DNA of 64,000 nucleotides from contig OY997654.1 of assembly GCA_963921795.1 (NCBI GenBank), positions 2,412,206 to 2,476,205 on the forward strand. Direction: 5' to 3'. The notes beneath the pieces are model-generated. The model did not search any database. It had not been told where the DNA came from and saw only the letters and a program-made list of their open reading frames with translations. This DNA comes from Nannobrachium achirus. Taxonomy: Eukaryota > Chordata > Actinopteri > Myctophiformes > Myctophidae. This document shows positions 33,475-43,628 of this stretch, one piece after another. The translations under genes were made by a program, and so were the position numbers. Each line of letters opens with the position of its first letter. Positions within the stretch are counted from its first letter, which is position 1.

Positions 33475-33621
33475 TATGGAGGACTGGAGGTAGCCACACC
33501 CAATCAGCAGGCCTAATCATTAGGGGACCAGCCAATCATTGGCAGGGATAATTCTGTGCAGGAAGCTCTGTCAGTTGCCACAGCTGACTGTCATCTGGCA
33601 ATCAGCTCTCCATTCCTCCAG

Positions 33622-33775
33622 ATTCATCAAACTGTTTATAAGGGAGATGGCCTGATACCATTCATATGTGAAGACCCAAATAAGTTCAGGTGTATATTCT
33701 GCAGCAAGGTGGGGGAATATGCAAATATTGTTGCACATCTTCAGACCCACAAGAGGACGGCCGTAAAGCATGGAG
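33622..33775 (+). CDS. Candidate exon with C2H2-like zinc finger
   Basis: An open stretch bounded by a plausible acceptor ('ccattcctccag|ATT') and donor ('GGAG|GTAGGC'). It encodes 'RCIFCSKVGEYANIVAHLQT' and then 'HKRTAVKHG', a zinc-finger-like C-x2-C-x11-H-x3-H. Splicing to 33908 keeps the frame (GGA G|AT) and adds 'YRCYGECLKTAHFHCCYCGE', a second Cys/His-rich block. I do not recognise the gene. It abuts the truncated LTR, so the start of the gene is either upstream beyond the repeats or was displaced. It may be a fragment of a lineage-specific gene. Confidence 0.5.
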
Positions 33776-33907
33776 GTAGGCTTAATAAAATAGTTGACTC
33801 ATTTAGTTGGTTATCTAATCAAATATTACTAATATCATTCTAATGTGAATTTTAATACAGTATTGCCTTACGAATGAAGTAATTTGTAACTGGATTTGTC
33901 TTTCTAG

Positions 33908-34064
33908 ATTATACAATGTACAGGTGCTATGGGGAGTGTTTGAAAACGGCCCATTTCCACTGCTGCTACTGTGGCGAGACTAGCCTCAGCTGGCGTTAGA
34001 GTTCCAGCTGAGGCCGATGCCACGATCACCCAAGCAGCCTGCACTGTTCCCTGGCTGGGCCAGT
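33908..34064 (+). CDS. Candidate exon: Cys/His block plus exon cassette 1
   Basis: Follows a 'gtctttctag' acceptor and ends at a GTAAGT donor (34065). The first half continues the zinc-finger frame to a TAG at about 33999. The second half, in another frame, encodes the cassette 'AGVRVPAEADATITQAACTV', homologous to the exons at 36355 and 36750. The frame conflict means a frameshift or an unrecognised splice lies between the halves, so this exon may be broken. Confidence 0.45.
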
Positions 34065-34066
34065 GT

Positions 34067-36350
34067 AAGTAATGCACACAAACACTCTGTAACTTGTTCC
34101 ACTGCAACATACTGTAACTTAATGTAGCCCCTTTAACCCCTTATGACTTATGAGCAGGGCCTCTAAGTTCTTTTGTCTTAAAAGTACCTAGCGGTTTTAA
34201 ACTTTTAATCAACTTGAATTCCCTTAAATGTAATCAAAATACCAGTTTTAACTCAAACCTTTTTAACTCTTTTTAAACACTGCAAACCTTATGAAAGGTA
34301 CACCTTAATTATGAAATCCCTTTTAAGCAAGTGAAAAACACAACCAGATGTCTCTTATAATTTTATATAAAAATATGAATTCAAATAAAATATATCAACA
34401 CGAAATAAAATGAAATGTGATCAATCAGATACTTTATACTTCAATGAAATTCAATAATTCAACTTCACAGTAAAATGCAACAACACTTTTACCTTTGAAA
34501 TTAATTCAAATGAAAATCAGTTGACAGCCCTAGTGACTAAGCAACAATCTACAGTACCTTCAGCAGTAGGCTAGTATTTAAAAGTATAACACCTTATAAC
34601 CTTTAAATTCCTATCTAAGCCGGCATGTAAACACTCTCAAAACAAAATAAAAAGAGATCTCAAAACCCCCCGTTGCAGGCCTGATATAGTCCATAAAAGA
34701 TAAAGCTTCGCTCTCTGCCAGCAAAAAAGGGCAACTTACAGTCCAGGAGAGGGCTCTGTGTGAGTGTCTTAGGTGCACGGGTGGTCTACCGTGCCGGTGG
34801 TCCGTGCGCACGGGACGTTTAGGGAAGGCAGAGTCTGTGTAGAGATGAGGGGCAGGTCCCACGTTGCCAGAGGAAGGTTGAACGTTACCGGTAGCTCAAC
34901 CCGCTATCTGGGATGTTCTGCTGCAGGCGACGTCCTCTTCAGGAAGGTTTAGTAGCTAATACTTTTACTGAGTTAGCGAAATAGGCTACCTCCTCCCACT
35001 ATATGATACACTGTCCAGCTAACTTAGCCAGCTAGCATCCAGACAGCATACACAAACAGTCACAGTGCTGCTGGAAACGTCGTAGTAACTCCTCGTCGAA
35101 TTCACTGTCCATTAACCAGTCCAACACTCGCAACTCACTCTACAAACTACTCACTCTACAAACTGCTTTGTCACCAGTCTGGTAAATACTGTACATTAAA
35201 TAACGTGCGTTACGTTCATTTCTTCACATCAAACAATTCTCTCCTTCACACTGCCTCCGCTCTGTTCCAACTCCTCTCTCCCTTTCCTCACTCAAATCCC
35301 CGCACCTGTGTCCAATCTCACCTGCATGTGCGCATGCACGCACACACACGCACGCAGGCACGCACACACACACCTTCCCTCAAAGTCAAAATAAAAGCCC
35401 TTTACAGTAACAGGGAAAATAAAACATTACAGAAAAATAAGTAAGTATAGGCCTACACTTTTAAACAAGCATGAAACCCAAACTTATAAATACCCAACTG
35501 GGTTACATTAATCATGGGAAAATCACGTTGGGGAGAGCGGGGTAAACTTTTTACATTTTCTCCCCTAGAGGCGAACTAAAAGATATATCAGTAAAAATAT
35601 ACACATTTCCCAGTAATTTGGGATGTTTCCTAACAATGGAAGTTATCAGAACATATTCAAGACAAAAGGCAGAGAAAATATGATTGTTTTAAAAAAAGTG
35701 GTCTTGTGTCTCAGTTTACCCCAGGACCGGGGTAAACTGAGACAGACTAGAGAAATCAACGGGGTAAAGTGATCCACTCACTTTTTTCACTTTAAAACTA
35801 CCATAAAAACACAAAAACCCGGTTAACCGGGTTAAATATGCGCAATACAAAAATGTACATAGCAGACATTCTTTTAATAGGCTTTGTCCTGTCATTTCCA
35901 CCCATGTGTCAAATAATGTGACACATGGGCAGAAGGAAAAAACTAAAAACCCTATAAAGAAATGTATAGAAGGGTTTACCAAACTTTCCTCAGTTGATCC
36001 TTATGTAATTCTTCCTGTAGAATCTATTTCTGCAAAGTATATTGTTGTATTGTGCATAACTAATGAAATAATTCGCATATTTAGTCAAATATGCTAATTA
36101 GCCTGAAGAGAGGTCTTATCCAGTTGGGAATGGTTTTGTTTGTCTAACCATTTTTCCCCTTCTCCACACTGCTCTTTTATTTTTTCCAAGTAATATTATT
36201 TTTGACCTGAAAGCACTTGAAGCTGCTTTGAAGAATGTGTTTGGGAGAAATAAAAATAAAATGTTGGACTGTTCTTGGAGCCTTGGCCGCCCAGGCAACT
36301 TTACAGTACAATTAATACAGCTATAATGTATTCTTTCCACTGTCACTTCT
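34067..36350. other. Intron-like / intergenic sequence
   Basis: AT-rich, with a GC-richer patch at 34660-35300. No exon recognised. It holds a short CA/CG-mixed repeat at 35338-35375 and the palindrome at 35707-35744. Confidence 0.5.
35707..35744. repeat. Perfect 16-bp inverted repeat
   Basis: Arms 'tgtctcagtttacccc' and 'ggggtaaactgagaca' with spacer 'aggacc'. 'ggggtaaac' and 'ggggtaaag' occur again at 35540 and 35761, suggesting a fold-back MITE. Confidence 0.85.
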
Positions 36351-36354
36351 CCAG

Positions 36355-36486
36355 CATCCACGGTGGCCTCCTCTTCCCCAGCAGCCTGTACCGTTACCTC
36401 TGAAGCCTCAACTGAATTTAGAGCTCCAGCAGAGTCCCCTGGTGTGATTGCGCAAGCAACCTACACTGTTCCACTGATTCACCAGA
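36355..36486 (+). CDS. Candidate exon, cassette 2 (132 bp, phase 1-1)
   Basis: Acceptor 'cacttctccag', donor A|GTAAGTTATG. The 132-bp exon is a multiple of three with equal phases at both ends, encoding '..CTVTSEASTEFRAPAESPGV..TYTVPLIHQ', rich in Ala, Ser, Thr and Pro. Protein and downstream intron sequence ('atgcacacaaacaca', 'catgttccactgcaac') match cassettes 1 and 3, so exon and intron were duplicated together. Function unknown. Confidence 0.5.
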
Positions 36487-36749
36487 GTAAGTTATGCACA
36501 CAAACACAGCACAGGAATGTCTGTAACATGTTCCACTGCAACACAACTTAAACATGGGAAAATCACATTGTACATGTCACAGGGCAGCTGAGCCCATATA
36601 CACGCACAACTGATGGCTTTCTCTACTATGCAATTAGTAATGGTTTTAAACTGAACTGTATATTCACTGATCGATTGTTTGCTAATTGGCTCTCCCACAC
36701 TGCTGGTGGCAATCCTTGATTAATAGGAAGGTGCCGAGTGCTGTGGTAG

Positions 36750-36839
36750 AGACTGGAGCCTCAAGTGGCTTAAGAGCTCCAGCAGAGTCCCCTGGCACAA
36801 TCACCAAAGCAGCCTACACCAGTCCACAGCCTCTCCAGA
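36750..36839 (+). CDS. Candidate exon, cassette 3
   Basis: Encodes 'SSGLRAPAESPGTITKAAYT' and ends at A|GTAAGTCATG in the same phase as cassette 2. The acceptor is uncertain: 'gtggtag|AGACT' at 36749 gives the right phase, while a 'gattaatag' at 36726 does not. Same flanking intron motif as the other cassettes. Confidence 0.45.
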
Positions 36840-37049
36840 GTAAGTCATGCACACAAACACAACACAGGAGTGTGTAAAATGTTCCATTTGCAACACAACT
36901 TCAACATGGGAAACGCATTGTACAACTAATACTGCTATAATGTGTTATTTCCACTGTCTTCATGAAAATGTTACATTTTCAACCATACGCTACACAACTC
37001 TACTATACTATAAAATACATAACTTTTCACTTTGGCCTGTGCTCTAACA

Positions 37050-37238
37050 CAGTGGCTCTCAAAGTGGATTCCAGGGACTATGTGGGTTACTCTATGCCGG
37101 GGTTTAAATTGAGGCTTTCAAGTCACTAACAGTGTACAAATGGAACCAAATGGACACCCTGCCAGGTCTATTTGATTGCATTTGTACACCGTCGGAGTTA
37201 AGGGGAGACCTTCAAATGTCAAAGTTTGAGAACCACTG
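37050..37238. mobile_element. hAT MITE, 189 bp, perfect 8-bp target duplication
   Basis: Begins 'cagtggctctcaaag' and ends 'tttgagaaccactg'. The octamer 'ctctaaca' is present at 37042-37049 and 37239-37246. It is the shortest clean member of the family in this window. Confidence 0.93.
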
Positions 37239-37582
37239 CTCTAACACACAGCATGGCAAACATTTGGTCTACTTGCTCCAAATGTTAAGAAATATACTGC
37301 TTGTTTGATCAAATATTTCTTATAAACTTATCATTCATAACATAGGGATAATAGTATGCAAACAAATAATTTTCCTTGCTTTCTTTTCCCATACTTATCC
37401 AGATATGGAAAATATTCAAATGCAACATGTTTATAGAATTTAAAAACTTGGTACAGTAGGAACTACTTCGAAAGGGTAACAGTTACAAACCTAACCTTAA
37501 CATGAATTATTAACGCACATCTTGTTACTCAATAAAATAAAGAAAGTAGGCTATGGGAATCCATAACAAATTATTTCAGTAC

Positions 37583-37641
37583 GTGTTTTTAGCATCAATG
37601 ATGCTAAAAACACTTTGCATGATGCTGCATCATGCAAAGTG
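37583..37641. repeat. Two perfect hairpins sharing a CAC
   Basis: 37583-37613 is 'gtgtttttagcatca' + a + its exact complement. 37611-37641 is 'cactttgcatgatgc' + t + its exact complement. The final CAC of the first is the initial CAC of the second, so the two 15-bp stems compete for those bases. Confidence 0.93.
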
Positions 37642-37879
37642 TTGCTTAGCTTAGCTTAGCATCTACGCAAACGTAAGTAGGTACATTTGGTAAGACAAAA
37701 ATTGTATTGGTAACAACCCTGATAATCTATTTATCTAACTAAACTGCGTTTATTATAGTAACAGAGTAGCCCCCGTGCCGTTTCCCGATAGCATCACGTT
37801 ATTAGCCGGTTAGCTGCTAACCAGGCTCAAACGTTCATATGATATGCTGCTAACGGCTAGCAGCATGTCTATGGGGGGG

Positions 37880-39335
37880 CCCAGATTGGGCCCAGATTGG
37901 CAGTAATGCTGTCTATCTGCTTCTCTGGGCTGCTGATTCATGGTACCTTACCAGACTCCCTGCTGTCTGTTGTGTTGGTCCCGGTAATAAAAGACAAAGC
38001 AGGTAAAGTGGGAAGCATTGATAACTATAGACCCATAGCTCTCGCAAGTATATTGTCCAAAGTCTTAGAAAGACTTCTTCTTGACCGTTTAAGTGTATAT
38101 ATAACCACTACAGATAATCAGTTTGGCTTTAAGCCTAAACACAGTACCGACCAATGTATCTATGCTCTGAAAGAGGCGGTGGAGACGTACAGAAGTCAAG
38201 GTTCCAGTATGATTGTGGGTTTCATTGATGCTTCTCGAGCCTTTGATCTCATCCACCATTATAAGCTTTTTAATAAGCTCAAACTTAGGGGTGTACCTAA
38301 CTGTCTGATTCGCATCCTAGTCTACTGGTATGCAAACCAGCAAATGCAAGTTAGATGGGGGAGCACATTATCCACCCCCTTTCGCGTGGGTAATGGCGTC
38401 CGTCAGGGGGGGATTTTAAGCCCCGCCCTCTTTAATTTATATATGGATGGTTTATCCAAGCAGCTGGGAGAATGTAGGACAGGATGCATGATGGGTGATA
38501 CGCTAATTAATCACTTCATGTATGCAGATGACCTTAGCATCATCTCCCCCTGTAGCAGTGGATTCCAACAGCTTCTGAATATCTGCTCTAACTATGGGTT
38601 AGACTTTAACATCAAGTATAATGCTAAAAAGAGCATGGTCTTAATCTGTAGAGCTAAGGAAGATGGGGAGCTCAGATTTCCTAATTTTCACCTGTCTGGG
38701 CAAACAATATGTGAGGCTAAAAGCACAAAATATCTTGGTCACATTATCACAGATACCCTTGAGGATGATGAAGATATGTCCAGACAGAGGAGAATGCTTT
38801 ATGTACAAGCGAATATGTTGGTCAGAAAATTTCATCACTGTACTACTGAGGTTAAGGTAAATCTGTTTAGAACATACTGCACCCCCCTATATACAGCACC
38901 TTTGTGGGTGAACTATAAAAGGGGGAGCCTACAAAAGCTACAAGTAGCCTACAATGATTGTTTAAGAATCCTGTTAAATAAACCCAGGAGCACCAGAGCT
39001 AGTGAGCTCTTCTGCTCCTTAGGTCTCACCACATTCATGGCTCTCTTAAGACACCTGACGTATAAGTTCATGTGCCGACTGGACTGTTCTTTAAATGGAT
39101 TAATTGTGCTGATGACGGACCCCAGCCGTAGCTCTGTCAGGTACACTTCTACCATCAGAGGACGGTGGCATGAGTGCCTCTCTTGATCTGTAACCTGTGG
39201 GGCTGGGTTATTGGACTGAACTGTATTTATTTATATTTATCTTTTTTTACATATGTATTTTTATATTTTTATTCTCTTATGTGTTGTATTGTCCTTACCA
39301 TGTGGGCCATGAGCCTGTAATAAAGTTTATATATA
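37880..39335 (+). mobile_element. LINE, 5'-truncated, with intact RT frame and 3' UTR
   Basis: A non-LTR retrotransposon copy that starts abruptly near 37880, lacking the endonuclease, and runs through the reverse transcriptase to a short AT-rich 3' UTR with 'aataaag' and 'tatatatat' at the end. 5' truncation is the usual outcome of target-primed reverse transcription. The clade was not settled; the Jockey/I superfamily is likely. Confidence 0.85.
37897..39186 (+). CDS. LINE reverse transcriptase (429 codons, open)
   Basis: Encodes most of a non-LTR reverse transcriptase. Fingers: 'NYRPIALASILSKVLERL' (residues 43-60) and 'QFGFKPKHST'. Motif A: 'GFIDASRAFD' with D111. Motif B: 'GVRQGGILSPALFNLYMD' (167-184). 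Motif C: 'YADD' (209-212). Then the thumb and a C-terminal domain ending 'RGRWHECLS'. All catalytic aspartates visible are kept and there is no internal stop, so it is either young or preserved by chance. The endonuclease that would precede it is missing. The EN remnant at 54856-55862 looks like the upstream part of a related family. Confidence 0.9.
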   Translation: MAVMLSICFSGLLIHGTLPDSLLSVVLVPVIKDKAGKVGSIDNYRPIALASILSKVLERLLLDRLSVYITTTDNQFGFKPKHSTDQCIYALKEAVETYRSQGSSMIVGFIDASRAFDLIHHYKLFNKLKLRGVPNCLIRILVYWYANQQMQVRWGSTLSTPFRVGNGVRQGGILSPALFNLYMDGLSKQLGECRTGCMMGDTLINHFMYADDLSIISPCSSGFQQLLNICSNYGLDFNIKYNAKKSMVLICRAKEDGELRFPNFHLSGQTICEAKSTKYLGHIITDTLEDDEDMSRQRRMLYVQANMLVRKFHHCTTEVKVNLFRTYCTPLYTAPLWVNYKRGSLQKLQVAYNDCLRILLNKPRSTRASELFCSLGLTTFMALLRHLTYKFMCRLDCSLNGLIVLMTDPSRSSVRYTSTIRGRWHECLS

Positions 39336-40646
39336 TGTACGTTTAACCACGTTAAACTATGATTTACTTTATTAACGCTTAACGAGATTGGACAGTAGAT
39401 TATTTACTTTGGTAACGAGACAATTGTGTTATGAAATATAACATACATCAATAAAAAATTAACATTTATCTATGAAAAATACTTTACTGCTGTTCCAGCA
39501 TGTTCCGCCATTTTCAGAGAATGTCACTCATCCGGTTTGCGACCTTTGGGACAGAGCAGCGTGCACGTGACATTATTGCCATGATTCTATTGGATACTAT
39601 GAACCTTTCTAATCCGCCTCCCGCTTTTGAATACAGCTCCTCCATGGCCCGCCTCCTCCAAGGCCCGCCCCTACAGGGTTTCTGCGTACTGCAGTCGGAC
39701 CCGTCTCCAGAAGTCAGCTCCGATGCATCCTCTGTAAAGTGGGAGGATCAAGTTCACATCCGGGAATTTGGTCTCTACTTGGTCAAATGCAGACTTGAGA
39801 TTGGAAGGGTACTTGGGCAGCAACTGATGACGTATCACAAGTTCACGAGGACTCCAGTTCAGACAAGCACTCACATCGAGCCGCCTATGTTTTGCAATAA
39901 TGATCTAAATCTACTAAATAACTAGTAAGTTTTCAATAATTGTAATGGAGTAAAAGTAAAACATTTGCCGAAGATATAGTGGATTGTGGGGGTGGTTTGA
40001 CTTGGGGGGAGTGATTTAGGGGTGTAGATAAGTACCTGTTGTCCCTCCCATTTACTCTTGTAATCAATGGCTTTTTAACAGCTTTGGTTTTCATTGTGCA
40101 ACAAGTTTCATATATCCATAACTTCTAATATGCTCCAATTTCAACAAATGATACCTCATATGAAAGCTTAGAATGTGTACTTAACCTCAACAATGTTTCA
40201 CATCCACCATGCATTTTATTAACGTTCACCACTGAGCCAAATAATGTTAATAATGCTCAACAATGATTTTATTTTACCATGAAATCCATTTAAACCATGT
40301 TTGAAATGAAATCCATCTGTTAAATTTAATATTTTCCACTGTGTTTGTGCTGGCTGGGAAACAACGGCTTTGTGACCATATTTTACAGAACAAATACATT
40401 ATACTACTGAAACCAAAACACTTTGTTCCAAAATATTTTCTTCTGGATTGTACATTTACAATATATTTAGACAACATAGCAGACATAGTTCTTTGTACCA
40501 TGAAATGTTGTGTTTGACTCTGCACACATGACATATATCTTCATTTGAGGCCACATGGTCTTCTACCCTGTCCCATGTGGTCTAACAGTTAGGATTCCTG
40601 TTTATTTTGTATCCATAGCAGCGGTGGAAGCCTGTAGCTTAGTCAG
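39336..40646. other. No gene recognised
   Basis: Includes an open plus-strand frame at 39500-39925 (141 codons) and an overlapping minus frame (39671-39874, 'LLPKYPSNLKSAFDQVETKF'). Neither is recognised. The rest is AT-rich. Confidence 0.45.
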
Positions 40647-41060
40647 GAAAGAGGGTGAGGTAGTCACATAGTAGCTCTCCTGTGCACTGTCCACTAGCCA
40701 ATGTACATAATCATCTTCTGGCTATAAATGTATCTGGGGAGCATCAGCAGCTTCAGTAGGTGTAAGAATCCCATAATGCACTGTAGGTGACCTGGAGTGA
40801 GACAACAGGTAGGAAATAAGCCATTGGGAATAAATCTTTGAACACTCCATAGTGATCAAAATGATCAAATTGTTTTCAAACTGCTGACCTTCACAATCTG
40901 CCTCATCTGCCTCATTTGTAGTCTTGGAAGAACAGCAATGTGTCCAAAGTTCACCTGCTTCACACCACTGCTTTTCTACCACACCTTGATGGTTTGGTTT
41001 CCCTACAATACAGTCATTGTAGGGCCTACAATACAGTCATTGTAGGGATTACAACAGTAA
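40647..41060 (-). pseudogene. mrpl38: MRPL38 pseudogene fragment, copy B
   Basis: The same decayed mitoribosomal L38 fragment as copy A. The minus strand reads 'LTPTEAADAPQIHL', then a stop, then 'PEDDYVHWLV', with 'HYGVFKDLFPMA'-type sequence upstream in another frame. It has lost the 'GNIPGQ' hexapeptide kept in copy A. Non-functional. Confidence 0.75.
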
Positions 41061-42065
41061 ACATTCCTTCTTCGTCTCTCGTTGTATATTTCATTGCAGA
41101 TTATCTGGAAGTTGTAAAATTACATTAAACCTCTTGAATCTTTCTCTGAGTATCATTACATCCAAATGACAGTGGAATCATGGAGAGAGATATCTCATCC
41201 TCACCAAAACCTTCTTGAAAATGTAGTCCCATTTGTTGTATACTGCATCTTTTACACACATATTGGTTAAAATAATACTATTGTGGACTCAACACAGGGG
41301 ACAGGGGTCCCTCCAAAGTAGCTGTGGTGTCGACAGAAAATGCAAACATGTGTAATTGATTCGGTACATATAGTATAGTGTTCTCACATATCACCCGCTG
41401 TCTTAACAGTTTAAAGCATGATCTGGTCCAACCTGGATATTCTATCTTCCAACTCAGACAGCTCCTTGTGGCCGAAGAACTGTGGCGTCTGAGGATATTT
41501 TCAGATATTTTCACATTGTACAGTGTTTTTTGTTTTGTTTCATGTTTCTTGCTGTTTTCTCTGATGTAGGCCAATGTAAAGCACTTTCTCTGTGAAAAGT
41601 GCTGTACAAATAAAATGTATTTATTTACACCTTCAGGGCCAGGCGGAGACAGTTGTCAGTCAGATAACTGGGTAGGTGAAGGCAGAATGATGTATTCTGG
41701 AGGTAGAAATGCAGGCTAAGATGTTGCAATTGGTGACAAACAACGGTGCAAAACAGTAACTTACCCGGCAGGCATTCTGGGGAGGTCTCCTCTCTTTCTG
41801 TCATGATAGAACCCAACCAGATGTTATATTAACATGACATCTGTAAAGAGCTGTTAGTAGAAACTAAATGCCCATGCATAATACAGTATCAACATTTTTA
41901 AGAGAGCGTGGAGCCATCAGGCCTGACCAAAAGGACAGGATACAACCTCTCGTATTTCTGCTTGCTGCAACACGCTATGGATGTCCTATTGGAATTATGC
42001 TGAGGAGCATGTGTGAGGAACACAGAGTCTGAGACTTCCACATGTTCATGAAGGATGGAGTCTTA

Positions 42066-42413
42066 GGGTCGATTCACACCGTTATAAGGAGCCTAACTAA
42101 TTTCGGTTTGGCACTAGGCGAACCCAAATATGGTTTGCATCCCCCGGTTCGGGGGGGCGTCAACCGACTAAATTCGGCTCCACGGTGCTGGAGAAATGTT
42201 GTGACCTCCCGACTTAATTTCGGTACTCAGCGGTGTCTTCTCATTCATTCATCCCGGCTCCAAGTTCATATGCTCGGCTGTGAAGCCAATGAAACAGCGG
42301 TCGTTGACTCGTTTGGGAGGGAGGCACGCCGACTTCCAATGCTTGTCTGGCCGTGTATTGATCGTCGCAGAGCGGATACATTGTCAGGTTCTCGCTGGGA
42401 GGCGCGCGCGCGA

Positions 42414-42504
<91 letters not shown>

Positions 42505-42995
42505 TTGCTGCGACCGTTAAAGACAAAAGAAGTGCTTAAACACAACTTTGCTAATTGCTAGTGTTCCGTGTTGATAGGTTTTCCACGACGAGTTGTGACT
42601 GTGTGATGACATGCATGCAGCAAGGGAGGCGGCACGTCTATAATGTGAGCTTGTAAATTAAATGTGTTTGACAGAGCTGGATCGAGCGTTTGTGAGTGTG
42701 AGTGAGAGAGAGAGAGAAGAGACCCCGCTGGTGCTGCTGCCTACTGGAGCTGCTACTCACTGGACCTCCAGTCATTCAGCATGCAGCGCGAGGGCAAGTC
42801 AAATATGTATCCGCCCTGCAATGCTCATCGGCCACAAACGTTGTCATGCCACGGACCTCCAATATTTACAAGCGACTTCGGCACTAGCCGTTAAGAAAGT
42901 ATGGATGAACTCCCCCCGAACCTAAATAATTTCGGATCGGGGAGCCCTCCCGAACCGAAATTAGTTAGGTTCCTTATTAGAGTGTGAAACGACCC
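42066..42995. mobile_element. PIF/Harbinger non-autonomous element, 930 bp
   Basis: Begins 'gggtcgattcacac' and ends 'gtgtgaaacgaccc'. The terminal inverted repeat extends for about 45 bp, to 'ctaactaatttcggtt', with about six mismatches. It is flanked by TTA on both sides (42063-42065 and 42996-42998). A 3-bp TTA duplication with GGG termini is diagnostic of PIF/Harbinger. The paralogous copy A (8397-8399) has a single TTA with no insertion, i.e. the empty site. No transposase is encoded; the interior has a (CA)n tract and GC-rich flanks without a recognised protein. Confidence 0.92.
42413..42502. repeat. (CA)n microsatellite inside Harbinger element
   Basis: About 44 CA dinucleotides, preceded by a 'gcgcgcgcg' stretch. 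Confidence 0.97.
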
Positions 42996-43628
42996 TTAGT
43001 CGTCCACATTTTCATGAAGGACATTTTGGGAATAAATAAAAACGTCTACGCTATTATCTTAACAAACTTAAATACAAGTTGGATGTTGATCTGATCACTC
43101 GGCTGAGACTGTGTTTCCATTAGACTGTTGCCATGTCAACGTGAATGAGTCATTCATGTCCGAACATAGAATCCTCTTCCTATGATGGCATATTGATGAC
43201 ATGATGGTACTCCATATAGGGGATTGCCCAAATACAGCAGTCAATGACATCAGACATGCTCAAAGTAAACAATGCAGCCTCCTATTTATTGTCATCTTCC
43301 ATTCTGCTCCATTTCGGTGAATTATAAAAAACGTTGAGCCATCAGACCAATTTATCAATCCACTTAGGACTAAAAGGAACACTTACTTCATCCATATCCT
43401 CGCTAATATGCATGTCTACTGTGTCTCATTGCTGTGAACAGTTCAGAAACATGCCTACCAGTGACATCATCTGTGGGCAGGTATTATGAATTAAAAGACA
43501 ATCTCAACCTTTTTTTTCACATACTTTACGTTGTAATCTATGGCGTGCCACTTGAGGCACGTTTGGTGCTGATTGGTTCAAAGTCAAGGTTGTACTTTAT
43601 TGTTACGTCTTTTGTACAGGTACAAGAG

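Larger units (their letters stand above)
20408..33613 (-). mobile_element. ERV-like LTR element, interrupted by gypsy
   Basis: Minus-strand LTR element, reading right to left. The left-hand (3') LTR is 20408-21834 and the right-hand (5') LTR 31628 to about 33613. A tRNA-Pro-type primer site adjoins the 5' LTR, and a purine tract adjoins the 3' LTR. The internal region is only about 1.8 kb once the 8-kb gypsy insertion at 23569-31570 is subtracted, and no gag, protease, RT or integrase motif can be read in it. It is thus a non-autonomous or heavily deleted copy. The tRNA-Pro site and TGTTAC...GTAACA termini resemble endogenous retroviruses, but without coding sequence the class stays open. Confidence 0.7.
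31628..33613 (-). repeat. 5' LTR of ERV-like element, with insertions, truncated
   Basis: Starts 'tgctatgaccctcatgg' (compare 'tgttacgaccctcatgg' at 20408) and is collinear with the 3' LTR up to 'cagctctcca'. There it changes abruptly to unrelated exon-like sequence, so about 80 bp including the outer terminus are missing. Extra material relative to the 3' LTR: a 48-bp segment between two 'gtcctccacc' repeats (about 31925-31980) and about 595 bp at 32008-32603 that includes a fold-back (32171-32227) and a hAT-type end ('tttgagaaccactgg' near 32390). Confidence 0.75.
40647..43628. repeat. Interspersed segmental duplication, copy B
   Basis: Collinear with 6953-9028. Differences include small indels, a local 'acaatacagtcattgtaggg' duplication near 41010-41050, loss of a 22-bp piece of the 8050 region, and the Harbinger insertion at 42066-42995. 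There is no LINE at its left edge, unlike copy A. Confidence 0.92.

Noticed and set aside
39500-39925. A 141-codon plus-strand frame as a host gene
   Set aside because: No domain, signal or homology was recognised, and an overlapping minus frame looks equally protein-like.
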